Under the pieces are notes generated by a model. It was not told where the DNA came from and did no database searches. It was given only the letters and a program-made list of their open reading frames with translations. From IMG/VR virus record IMGVR_UViG_3300027977_001345, positions 1 to 32,447 of that record: a stretch of 32,447 nucleotides of DNA, one strand, 5' to 3'. Source of the stretch: a virus. Both the position numbers and the translations under genes were made by a program. This document shows, in pieces, positions 12,682-20,691 of this stretch; within the stretch, counting starts at the first letter, position 1; each line of letters starts with the position of its first letter.

Positions 12682-13947
12682 TTATCTGCCAACTTGTGGC
12701 AAATACTTGGCCTTGGTTTCTTCCCAAGATAAATCAATTAAATCGTCATAGAAAAGTGTTTCATATGAAACATTGTTTTTCTTTTGTAGTTGCCGAATAC
12801 GACCTTTGGCATACTTTGTTTTCCAAATATCACTCAATGCCTTTTCACTGGTATCAAATGACTTTACCAGTTTATCTTCTATAATCTCTTTGCGAAGAAA
12901 TTCATTGGTGTTATTATAAAGAGGACTAAAATAGATGCCTCTCTGATGTTCGGTACGAATCAGTTCTTTTGGTATTTGTAACTTAGAATAAGCAAAATTT
13001 AATGAACGATTTTTGTGGTCACGCTTGAGTGGTAATCCTTGTGTGTTCTTGGCTTCCCACCATTCAAAATATTTACGAGTATGATTTTCTTTAATCCAAT
13101 CAAATACAATTCTTTTGGTTGCTCTTGATGGTTCAAAGGCAACTGAACCTGATGAGAACCCCATTGGATTCCAATGTTCAAGTCCATCATACTGTGATAA
13201 TCCACCGGCTTTTGTTTTACCATACAATGATGTTGTGGTAACTCCAGCAAGAACATCACCATACTGTCGCTTCCAATCTTTCTGAACTGTATCAGATAAA
13301 CACATCAATGCCAATAGTTTACCACCCATGTAATTAAAACCAAGTGGTTGTAACGGAACAATGGTGGATCCAATCGCAGTATGGTTAATCATGTGTTGTT
13401 GTGTTTTAACATCTCTCGACCATCCGATTGCATTATCTCTCGGAGTCAAGTCCAGGAAGTCTGAGGAGATACAGATAACACCAAGGTATTTCTTGGTGAC
13501 TTCATCGGTCAAAACATAAAATAGGTTACGACCAATATTAGAATTGTTTTTCATTGTAGAGGAGAATGTACGAATGGCATTCCATCGTTCCGCTTCAGGT
13601 CCGTTTGATAGAACCATAATTGGTTGTAACTTCTCATAATCATCCGGATCTTTTGGTGTCCAGAAATTGGCTTTAACTTCGTTGATCATATCTCTTTGGC
13701 TAGGATCAACCATTTGCATTTCTTGACCCCACAAAGTGGAAACTTCGTGTTGTGGATATCGTTCTTTTACTTCACACCATTTTTGATATAAAGTATACTC
13801 ACGCACATCCATTTGAGAGGCATATGTTAAGTCCTCAATTAGGACTTTTTTCATTACATCTTCATCAATGTGTTCAAATTTTTCAGCAGGATTTTTTTCT
13901 TGCCAAGCTTGCCATTGCTCTTCTACATATTCAATAGGAGTTGCCAT
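12682..13947 (-). CDS. DUF4338 / DruA-like protein
   Basis: 421-residue protein. The central part, about 139-270, matches as I recall it the DUF4338 family, whose best known member is DruA of the Druantia anti-phage system. NLFYVLTDEVTKKYLGVICI, then LTPRDNAIGWSRD, then VPLQPLGFNYMGGKLLALM, then RQYGDVLAGVTTTSLYG follow in the family's order. The N-terminal 135 residues are helical and charged; the C-terminal 150 contain RNRSLNFAYSKL-type and YFSPLYNNTNEFL segments. It is encoded in a phage between deformylase (1-nt overlap) and the winged-helix unit, with no other Druantia genes nearby. Biochemical activity is unknown; domestication, counter-defence or superinfection exclusion are possible. 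Confidence 0.65.
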   Translation of the reverse strand: MATPIEYVEEQWQAWQEKNPAEKFEHIDEDVMKKVLIEDLTYASQMDVREYTLYQKWCEVKERYPQHEVSTLWGQEMQMVDPSQRDMINEVKANFWTPKDPDDYEKLQPIMVLSNGPEAERWNAIRTFSSTMKNNSNIGRNLFYVLTDEVTKKYLGVICISSDFLDLTPRDNAIGWSRDVKTQQHMINHTAIGSTIVPLQPLGFNYMGGKLLALMCLSDTVQKDWKRQYGDVLAGVTTTSLYGKTKAGGLSQYDGLEHWNPMGFSSGSVAFEPSRATKRIVFDWIKENHTRKYFEWWEAKNTQGLPLKRDHKNRSLNFAYSKLQIPKELIRTEHQRGIYFSPLYNNTNEFLRKEIIEDKLVKSFDTSEKALSDIWKTKYAKGRIRQLQKKNNVSYETLFYDDLIDLSWEETKAKYLPQVGR

Positions 13948-14519
13948 TATTTCATTTTCATCTTTTTCATTAGTTTACTTCTTTTTTGTAAACCAGATTG
14001 CAATGCCATTGGTTTAGTTTTACTAGTATACACTATTCCATTCATGTGGTCAAGCTCATGTTGGAAACAACGAGCAGATATGCCAGAAAAAGTGGCACCT
14101 TTCCATTCTCCATTAAAATCTTGGTAACGAACTCCTATTTCTGCCGGTCGAGTAATCCTTAAACCTAATAAAGGAAAAGAAAGGCAACCTTCAATCATAT
14201 GGTTTTCTTCTTTTGATATATTGATGATTTCGGGATTAAAGAATGCCACATAATCATCATTGGTACCCATTACAAACACTCTGTACCTAAATCCACATTG
14301 GTTTGCTGATAATCCATATCCACGATAGTATTTGCAAGTTTCAACGAGAGTGGATGCAAACAAACTAGGATTAACCGGTGGATTATTGAAATCAAATTCG
14401 GGCATAACTTCAGTTAAAATTGAATCGGTTTCAGGCACCAACTTAAAAATATTAATTTGTTTTTTTGGTTCGGAAACTTTTACCGCATCTTCAGTATTAA
14501 ACGTAATTATATCACTCAT
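13947..14519 (-). CDS. def: Peptide deformylase
   Basis: 190-residue metalloenzyme that removes the formyl group from N-terminal Met of new proteins. All three PDF motifs are there: GLSANQCG at 69-76, EGCLS at 110-114 (metal ligand C112), and HELDH at 154-158 (metal ligands H154, H158, catalytic E155). Residues 1-30 are an extra N-terminal stretch, and the C-terminus is Lys/Met-rich (KRSKLMKKMKMK). Phage deformylases are common in T4-like aquatic phages. Start overlaps the heme oxygenase end by 8 nt. Confidence 0.95.
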   Translation of the reverse strand: MSDIITFNTEDAVKVSEPKKQINIFKLVPETDSILTEVMPEFDFNNPPVNPSLFASTLVETCKYYRGYGLSANQCGFRYRVFVMGTNDDYVAFFNPEIINISKEENHMIEGCLSFPLLGLRITRPAEIGVRYQDFNGEWKGATFSGISARCFQHELDHMNGIVYTSKTKPMALQSGLQKRSKLMKKMKMK

Positions 14520-15060
14520 TTATTTTCTCCTGTAATTCATCAAATATTCCCATAGACAATTCAAATCCAAATAAGGCTTCTTCAACTAACTCTGTGGATA
14601 ATTTAGCATCTAGTAATTTGATTAGTGCCGGCCTATCTTCGAACTGATATGATTTGCCGGAACCAGGTACTCTTTTTGCAATAATTTTTCCACCATATAA
14701 ATCGCCCATATGTCGAACATAGATGTGTGCCAACAGAAGGTGTCTTTTTTCTGGTGCGTAAAATAATTCTTCCATGTGCTTACGGTACTTTTGTGTACTT
14801 TCATATTTGTTGGTTGGATAACCAGAATTCAATTCAGCCAAATCTTGTAGAATATAATTAGAACGCTTTATGTCCGGTAAATCTTGAATTAATCCAGCCA
14901 ACTCTGCATAATATTCCAAGATAGCATAAACAGGAAACATCTGTTGTAGATACATTACATAATGTTCTTTCGTAATCGTTCCACCTAGAAGGTATTGAAC
15001 AAATGGTTTTGCTTCGGCTTCTCTGTGTTTGGCGTTTGTGTGTTCTCTTAAAATACTCAT
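14512..15060 (-). CDS. ho1: Heme oxygenase
   Basis: 182-residue all-helical heme oxygenase (HO-1/HemO fold) that opens heme to biliverdin, releasing iron and CO and consuming reductant and oxygen. The proximal heme ligand is H12 in SILREHTNAKHREAE, and the distal-helix motif GDLYGGK is at 119-125. LGGTITKEHYVMYLQQM and LLLAHIYVRHMG match the family. It is somewhat shorter than cyanobacterial Ho1. Cyanophage homologs serve bilin synthesis, but no bilin reductase is present here, so release of iron from heme is the more likely role. Overlaps gp46 by ATGA. Confidence 0.87.
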   Translation of the reverse strand: MSILREHTNAKHREAEAKPFVQYLLGGTITKEHYVMYLQQMFPVYAILEYYAELAGLIQDLPDIKRSNYILQDLAELNSGYPTNKYESTQKYRKHMEELFYAPEKRHLLLAHIYVRHMGDLYGGKIIAKRVPGSGKSYQFEDRPALIKLLDAKLSTELVEEALFGFELSMGIFDELQEKINE

Positions 15061-16772
15061 TTTGCCACCTGACTAAAATTATTTTTCTTTTCAAATTTAA
15101 TAATTGACCTGAACTTATCAAACAACTGGTCACCTTTATGGGAGATAACAAATATATTTGTGTCGTTGCCCATTTCATGAATCAACTTTAAAAACTCCTC
15201 TGTACCAACTCCATCCAAAGAAGAATCAAATACTTCATCGAGTATCAATAGATTGGTATTTGTACTATTCTTTAATTTGGCAATCTGTCGCCATGTAAAC
15301 AATAGTGCCAAATCAATACGCATTTTTTCACCTTCGGAGAAATTAGCATAACCAAATTCATCACGGTGCCTTGATTTAATTGTTTCTTCAAATGATTCAT
15401 TGATATTGAAATTTACAAAGAAGTCCATGGCTGTCAAATATTTATTAATCAGTTTATTCATGATGGGCAAATATTGACGTATAATTTTGGTTTTAATACC
15501 AGTATCTTTTAACAAATTACTTGCAAACTCATAATATTGTTTTTCGGTTGCAAGGCCTTCTTGTTTGGTAACCAATGCAGTGAGTTCTGATTTGAGTTCT
15601 TTTAATTTGGCATTTTCTTCTTCTAGGTTATCTTTACGATTAGATAAATCATTAATTTCATTTTGTAATTTACCAATAAAACTATTTACTGCTGTAATAG
15701 TAGAATTGTGTTTTACAACTTCATTATTATGTGCTTGTATGTGTTGTAGTGTCTTTTGTATGGTATTAATTCTATCACTTGTTTCCGTAATTTGTTTTGC
15801 AATATCTGTTAATGCACCATTGACTTCAACCTTAGTTTCATTTAGTATAGTAATTTGTTGTTCTCTAAACTCTTGGTCGATGCCTTGTTTGCAAGTAGGA
15901 CAATCACTATTGTCATGGTAAAAACCAACTTCTTTTTCAATCTTCTTTAAACGAGATTCCAGTTTAGATTCCAAATGAACCAGTTTGCCACTTTTTTTCT
16001 GCACGGCCATTTGATCCGATATCTTACTATTCAACACATCAATGTGTTTCTGAATTAATACAATATCTTTGTTTAACTTTTTAACCTGTTCTTCTGAATC
16101 AGTAATATCTTTTTGTTTCTTTTCAATCTCGGCATCATTGTGTTTACGGTGTTCTTCAATACTTTGTTTTTGAAAGTTAATCTTTTCAGATGTCAAATCC
16201 ATTTCATATTTGTTTTTGGTAGAGGTATCTTTAATGACAGCCATCTTCTCTTTGACCACACCATTCATGGATGAAAAGATTTGAATATCTAACAAGTCCT
16301 CAATAATTGCTCTGCGGTCTGCTGGCGACAATTGCATAAATGGAACAAATGAAGCCGAACCAAGAATCACCACTTGAGTGAACGATTTATAATTTAATTT
16401 GAGAATAAATTTTTCTAAGTGTTCTTGATAATCTTTGGCTTTAGCATCTTGGTCAACCAGTATGCCATTACAATATACTTCAAATGTATTTGGTTTAATA
16501 CCACGAATTACTTTGTATTGTTTTTTGCCAATAGAAAACTCGACCTCAACTATACAATCAGATTGGTTGATGGAGTTTGGTAGTTGTGGTTTATTGATTT
16601 TACGAAATGGTTTACCAAAAAGACCAAAACATAAGGCGTCCAGTATCGTAGATTTGCCTGCACCATTGTTACCAATGATAAGTGTATTTGGTGATTTTGT
16701 TAGTTGAATTTCGGTAAAATATGATCCAGTTGAAAGAAAATTCTTCCAACGGACTTTTTCAAATATAATCAT
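15057..16772 (-). CDS. 46: Recombination exonuclease subunit gp46 (Rad50/SbcC-like)
   Basis: 571-residue SMC-type ATPase that with gp47 resects DNA ends for recombination-dependent replication. Walker A GNNGAGKS at 34-41; long coiled coil about 170-420 with the zinc hook CPTC (C291, C294) at its apex; ABC signature FSEGEKMRIDLALLF; Walker B LLILDEVFDSSLDGVG. Length is close to T4 gp46 (560). Overlaps gp47 by ATGA. Confidence 0.96.
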   Translation of the reverse strand: MIIFEKVRWKNFLSTGSYFTEIQLTKSPNTLIIGNNGAGKSTILDALCFGLFGKPFRKINKPQLPNSINQSDCIVEVEFSIGKKQYKVIRGIKPNTFEVYCNGILVDQDAKAKDYQEHLEKFILKLNYKSFTQVVILGSASFVPFMQLSPADRRAIIEDLLDIQIFSSMNGVVKEKMAVIKDTSTKNKYEMDLTSEKINFQKQSIEEHRKHNDAEIEKKQKDITDSEEQVKKLNKDIVLIQKHIDVLNSKISDQMAVQKKSGKLVHLESKLESRLKKIEKEVGFYHDNSDCPTCKQGIDQEFREQQITILNETKVEVNGALTDIAKQITETSDRINTIQKTLQHIQAHNNEVVKHNSTITAVNSFIGKLQNEINDLSNRKDNLEEENAKLKELKSELTALVTKQEGLATEKQYYEFASNLLKDTGIKTKIIRQYLPIMNKLINKYLTAMDFFVNFNINESFEETIKSRHRDEFGYANFSEGEKMRIDLALLFTWRQIAKLKNSTNTNLLILDEVFDSSLDGVGTEEFLKLIHEMGNDTNIFVISHKGDQLFDKFRSIIKFEKKNNFSQVAK

Positions 16773-17884
16773 GCCTGCTCTTGATTTAGTGCCTCAACAT
16801 ATAACTCACGCATTACTGTTTTTAGCTTTTCATTATTAATATGTTCTTCTTGAATACCATCTACAAACTTATTAATAATTGTGATAGTATCTTCTGCTTG
16901 GTCAACCATATCATCTTCTACACCTTCTGTCAAGTCCGTAAAGTCCTCGGCAATGGTAATATCAACAGGATTTACATTGTATAAACTATTCATAAACTTG
17001 TCAAACAGATAAGGAATAGTTTTGTTGACTACCACTACTTTAACATAGGTATTGGTATACTTGCTTAAATCTTTATTGGTAATGTCCGTAATTGATTCCA
17101 CTTTATCATCATAAACAATTCTATGAAACATTACATTTGGATTTTTTATAAAATCAAGATTGCGTGTAGTAAGATCAAAAAGGTGAAAACCTCTAGTGTC
17201 ATTATAATCTTGCCAAGTAAGTTCATACGGGTTTCCAAGATAGTGAATACCATCAGCTGAACTCCTATGATGATAGTGACCACTAAAAGTAAAATCGAAG
17301 CGTCTAAATAACTCACGACTTAATCCTTCCTGGCTTGGCATGCCACGATACATGGCAAAACCGGCAATCTCAAAATGTCCCATACAAATGGTTGCCGATG
17401 TGTTTTGTATTTCTGCCAAACTGTTATCATAATTCTCTGGACATATCCAGGGAATCATACAAATATCATAATCAACATTACTATATTTTAAATGAATAGT
17501 TTGGGGAGATGAAATGACATTAATGTTACTATATTCTTGTAATAATAAATCAACTGAATTGACTTCATTGGTATTTTTAAAATAAGTATCATGGTTACCT
17601 GCCAACATATGCACTTGAATGCCTTTGTCATACAACTTATCAAAGAACATTTCCCTTGCACGTTTAAGTGTAAAAAAGTTTACATATTTCCTACGGTCAA
17701 AAGTATCTCCCAAAATAAGAACAGTATCTATACCATGTTCTTCAAGAGTTGGAAAAAAGGTATCACGATAAAATTTTTCATAATAATCTAAGAAATGGAT
17801 TGAATCATTACGAGCACCAAAATGTTGGTCGGTAATGATGGCAACTTTAGTTTCGGTCTGGTTTTCTTTGGTCAATATTGTCAT
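16769..17884 (-). CDS. 47: Recombination nuclease subunit gp47 (Mre11/SbcD-like)
   Basis: 371-residue metallophosphoesterase paired with gp46. Metal motifs: DQHFG in the first strand, LILGDTFDRRKY, LAGNHDTY, then CMGHFEIAG and SGHYHHRSS. I start at the ATG on 17884 (MTILTKENQ); the longer reading would need a TTG codon at 17899. This start lies inside the 3' end of the small gene at 17847-18014 (38-nt overlap). Length fits T4 gp47 (339) with a modest C-terminal extension. Confidence 0.95.
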   Translation of the reverse strand: MTILTKENQTETKVAIITDQHFGARNDSIHFLDYYEKFYRDTFFPTLEEHGIDTVLILGDTFDRRKYVNFFTLKRAREMFFDKLYDKGIQVHMLAGNHDTYFKNTNEVNSVDLLLQEYSNINVISSPQTIHLKYSNVDYDICMIPWICPENYDNSLAEIQNTSATICMGHFEIAGFAMYRGMPSQEGLSRELFRRFDFTFSGHYHHRSSADGIHYLGNPYELTWQDYNDTRGFHLFDLTTRNLDFIKNPNVMFHRIVYDDKVESITDITNKDLSKYTNTYVKVVVVNKTIPYLFDKFMNSLYNVNPVDITIAEDFTDLTEGVEDDMVDQAEDTITIINKFVDGIQEEHINNEKLKTVMRELYVEALNQEQA

Positions 17885-18014
17885 AATATTTAATTTCAAT
17901 CACGGATTCATTTGGTCTGTTGCCAGCAAAAAATGTGGCTTCTTGTAGTGTTTTAAAGTATTTAAAAAACACAGTCGATTCGGCAGACATTGGATAATAA
18001 CTCACTTTATACAC
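17847..18014 (-). CDS. 55-residue protein, tandem paralog 1 (GTG start)
   Basis: Reading frame with a GTG start and an AGGAG RBS 6 nt before it. Beginning YKVSYYPMSAESTVFFKYF, then KTLQEATFFAG and VIEIKYYDNID. It aligns along its length with the next upstream gene (YKVxYYP, then FK-[YW]-FKT, then EIKxYD), which confirms the frame and the GTG start. A beta-alpha-beta miniature fold is likely. Function unknown; the end overlaps the gp47 start. Confidence 0.75.
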   Translation of the reverse strand: MYKVSYYPMSAESTVFFKYFKTLQEATFFAGNRPNESVIEIKYYDNIDQRKPDRN

Positions 18015-18029
18015 TATATTCTCCTAAAA

Positions 18030-18203
18030 TTATATGTTCACCGTTGGAGTATTAGGATCATTCTCATCATAAAATTTAATTTCAAATAAACAATCTTTGT
18101 TTATTTTTTTGGCAAAGTCCAATGACTCTCTATGAGTTTTAAACCATTTAAACAGTAAAACATCTTTTTTATCCAAAGATGGATAATATGTAACTTTGTA
18201 CAT
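18030..18203 (-). CDS. 57-residue protein, tandem paralog 2
   Basis: MYKVTYYPSLDKKDVLLFKW, then FKTHRESLDFAKK and LFEIKFYDEND, then a Pro/Thr tail. Homologous to the gene immediately downstream, separated from it by 15 nt. Its RBS GGAGAG overlaps the gp55 stop region, so it is coupled with gp55. No known domain. A duplicated gene between gp55 and gp47 may interact with either. Confidence 0.75.
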   Translation of the reverse strand: MYKVTYYPSLDKKDVLLFKWFKTHRESLDFAKKINKDCLFEIKFYDENDPNTPTVNI

Positions 18204-18207
18204 TATA

Positions 18208-18747
18208 CTACTCTCCTAAAAATTTTTCAATACCTTTTGATTTCTTTACCACTTGTTTTTTGGCTTTCTTTGTTTTTTCATAAGTGTCTATAAATTCGGC
18301 TATGTTGTTATATAATTCAAATTGTTTGGTAGTACCGTCATCAAACTCCATCATTTCCATTTCATCTAAGATACCCATTTGTTCTGTGGCTTTATACTTC
18401 ACATACGTTTGTTTCTTTTCTTTGCCTATTCTTCGTAAAAAAGCAAAATAGATAATTTGTGTGAAGTATGCAAAAGGGTTCTTTGATTTGGCTGGATCAA
18501 AGTTGTCAAAATACTGTAAACAATTTTCTATACCATCCGACATCATCTCATCACGGTACGTATAGTTAATGAAATTAGGTTTATGTGATAGACCTTCCGC
18601 TATTTTCATGAAACACTCGCCAATATAGTTTGGTATGGCGGGTTTAGGTTTCTTTTCCTTTTTTGCCTGTTTACATTCCTCTTTGTAATCTACTAATGCT
18701 TTTAAAAAATCTGCATTGTTTATATAATGTTTTTGTTTAGTTGTCAT
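18208..18747 (-). CDS. 55: Late transcription sigma factor gp55
   Basis: 179-residue T4 gp55 homolog that directs RNA polymerase to TATAAATA late promoters together with the gp45 clamp. Characteristic region: RDEMMSDGIENCLQYFDNFD, then NPFAYFTQIIYFAFLRRIGK, equivalent to sigma region 2. The Lys-rich C-terminus (KKAKKQVVKKSKGIEKFLGE) ends in a helix like the clamp-binding tail of gp55. I take the ATG at 18747; a GTG 9 nt upstream is possible. Perfect late boxes elsewhere in the window support function. Confidence 0.93.
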   Translation of the reverse strand: MTTKQKHYINNADFLKALVDYKEECKQAKKEKKPKPAIPNYIGECFMKIAEGLSHKPNFINYTYRDEMMSDGIENCLQYFDNFDPAKSKNPFAYFTQIIYFAFLRRIGKEKKQTYVKYKATEQMGILDEMEMMEFDDGTTKQFELYNNIAEFIDTYEKTKKAKKQVVKKSKGIEKFLGE

Positions 18748-18765
18748 ATTTACCACATAATGTTA

Positions 18766-18794
18766 TTGACATCCGCTTGACAGATGTGTATAGT
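18766..18794 (+). promoter_or_regulatory. Plus-strand sigma70-type promoter facing into the LSm gene
   Basis: TTGACA (18766-18771), exactly 17-bp spacer, TATAGT (18789-18794), in the 79-bp gap between gp55 and the LSm gene. A second TTGACA overlaps the spacer (18777-18782). Downstream on the plus strand there is only an 11-codon frame, so a transcript would be antisense to the LSm gene and UvsW. Confidence 0.5.
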
Positions 18795-18826
18795 CGAGTA
18801 TGTCCTTGGTTGAAAGTATAAAAGGT

Positions 18827-19207
18827 TTAATGTAATAGATTACCATCATGGTTTAAATCTTGAAAATGTTCTAAAGCTTCATCTATTTCTTCGTCAGTCA
18901 TTTCTTGAACCATTTTTTTAGCTTTTAGTAAATCTTGTATTTTCTTTATTGTGTTAACGTAATACTCACAGAAATCATCAGCAGGATCAATTACACAAAG
19001 TATATCTTGTTTCTCCAACACAGTTTCGTTTTTTTTAATTAATTGAATAGGCAACCAATGTTTCATCACGAGGCCAAGTTCTCGACCTTGGAATTCTAAA
19101 CCAACATACATTGGTTCACTAATGTCATAAGCACTAATGCCATTGGCAGTTAATTGACCAACAATATCTTCACCATTCTTCAACCTGACTATTTTTATAT
19201 TGTTCAT
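18827..19207 (-). CDS. LSm/Sm-like phage protein (second of two)
   Basis: 126-residue protein: MNNIKIVRLKNGEDIVGQLT matches the Sm1-type start (strand, 'L-x-N-G-E-D-I-V-G'), followed by strands ISEPMYVGLEF and LGLVMKHWLP. A C-terminal helical acidic extension (VQEMTDEEIDEALEHFQDL) is absent from the first copy. Same fold as the gene at 224-535 but clearly diverged. Cyanophage-type Sm proteins have this length. Overlaps UvsW by 4 nt. RNA binding is inferred from the fold. A plus-strand promoter points at its 3' end. Confidence 0.65.
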   Translation of the reverse strand: MNNIKIVRLKNGEDIVGQLTANGISAYDISEPMYVGLEFQGRELGLVMKHWLPIQLIKKNETVLEKQDILCVIDPADDFCEYYVNTIKKIQDLLKAKKMVQEMTDEEIDEALEHFQDLNHDGNLLH

Positions 19208-20691
19208 TTTTTTAGTCCTATTTTGTATATTTTGAATGGGAACCTCTCCTCATTATATATCTTAGTTCTTTCCAAGAAATGTTTTAATGTATAATTCATA
19301 TGTTTTTTATATCTAAGGTCATCTGCTATGTCGTATAATGTGGCTATTTCTTTGCCATCACTCTGTCGTAAGCCTCGTCCAATGCTTTGCAAAGTGCGTA
19401 TACTCGATTTTGTTGGCATCGCAAATATAATGTTATGCAAATTCCTAATATTAATACCAGTGCTAAAAGTCCCAAAAGAAGCCACAATAATAGCATCGTT
19501 TTCTATCTCCATAATTTTTCGTATTTCTTCACGGTCAGTAGTTTCAGTACCACCATAAATGAAGAACACTTTTCTATTACTAATGTTTTTGGTGTTCTTT
19601 ATCATATCATACAGGATACGACCATGTTTGTCAACCATTTGGAAAAGTATAAGAGTATTTTTGCCTAAGCTAACTGCAAGATTCTTAATAAATTTATTTC
19701 TTGCTTCATGTGAAATGAGATATTCAATTTCTTCTTGGTATGTTTTATCTTTTGCCTTTAAGCATTCATCATCGGTATGTTTTAAAACTAAACATTTAAT
19801 TTCAAAATTTGAGAGTTGTTGTTTATCAATTAATTCTTTTGTACTAATAACTTTTTTGACCGTACCAAATAAACCCTCTAATACCAGTTTGTGTGTTTTG
19901 GTACCATCTAAAGTTCCTGTAAGTCCAATACGGTATTTGGCATTAACACAAGATGTCAATATAGTTGTTAATGATTGTGCTTTAAACAGATGTGCCTCAT
20001 CACCAATGATATAATCAAACTGATGAAAGTATTCTTTTGGAAGTTTATACAAAGATTGCCATGTAGAAATGGCAAGTGGTTTGTCGGTGTTTTTTTCTTT
20101 ACCTTGGTAAATACGATGCACCTCGGTCATTTCACCATTGTTATAATCACCAAAGTCGGAGTATAATTGTTCAACCAAAGATGTGGTAGGAACAATAATA
20201 AGACCTTTGAGATTTTGATATTGGCGTAATTGACGGAAGATTAGATAGATGATAAGAGATTTGCCAGATGCCGTTGGAGAAACCAACAACGCTCGGCGTT
20301 TTTGCATGGCATGAATATAAGCATCTAATTGATGTTCTCGTATTTCAATTGGTTCACCTCGAGCGTGGATATTCAAATCTCCTATGAATTTCTTCGCATG
20401 ATATACCGAGCATTCATCTTCAATATCAGGCCTTGGATTACCATAATCAAATGTATAACTTCTTTCATTACAAAATGCTTCAATGTAAGGTAATAAACCA
20501 AGATAGATTTGATTCGTTTGTAAATTAAACATACGAATTTTTCCATCCCAAATTCTATTACGATAAGCTGGAACAAATTGGTAACCAGGAACAAAAAAAG
20601 TAAAGTATTCGGATAACTCTTTTGTAATGTGTTTCTCACAAGTTACCTTGGCATATACCTCATCTTTTTTTATTATGGTTATATCACTCAT
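19204..20691 (-). CDS. uvsW: UvsW helicase
   Basis: 495-residue SF2 helicase, homolog of T4 UvsW (503), which unwinds R-loops and branched DNA and helps switch from origin- to recombination-dependent replication. The N-terminal part ends at IREHQLDAYIHAMQK (Q-like motif). Then Walker A SPTASGKS about 138-145, DEAH at 231-234, GLTGTLDGT about 257, and motif VI QSIGRGLRQ. ATGA overlaps at both ends tie it to the LSm gene and the gene at 20688. Confidence 0.95.
   Translation of the reverse strand: MSDITIIKKDEVYAKVTCEKHITKELSEYFTFFVPGYQFVPAYRNRIWDGKIRMFNLQTNQIYLGLLPYIEAFCNERSYTFDYGNPRPDIEDECSVYHAKKFIGDLNIHARGEPIEIREHQLDAYIHAMQKRRALLVSPTASGKSLIIYLIFRQLRQYQNLKGLIIVPTTSLVEQLYSDFGDYNNGEMTEVHRIYQGKEKNTDKPLAISTWQSLYKLPKEYFHQFDYIIGDEAHLFKAQSLTTILTSCVNAKYRIGLTGTLDGTKTHKLVLEGLFGTVKKVISTKELIDKQQLSNFEIKCLVLKHTDDECLKAKDKTYQEEIEYLISHEARNKFIKNLAVSLGKNTLILFQMVDKHGRILYDMIKNTKNISNRKVFFIYGGTETTDREEIRKIMEIENDAIIVASFGTFSTGINIRNLHNIIFAMPTKSSIRTLQSIGRGLRQSDGKEIATLYDIADDLRYKKHMNYTLKHFLERTKIYNEERFPFKIYKIGLKK

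Noticed and set aside
19559-20014. 151-codon plus-strand frame opposite UvsW
   Set aside because: Antisense shadow of a clear helicase gene; Ser/Phe/Leu-rich composition typical of reverse-strand noise.
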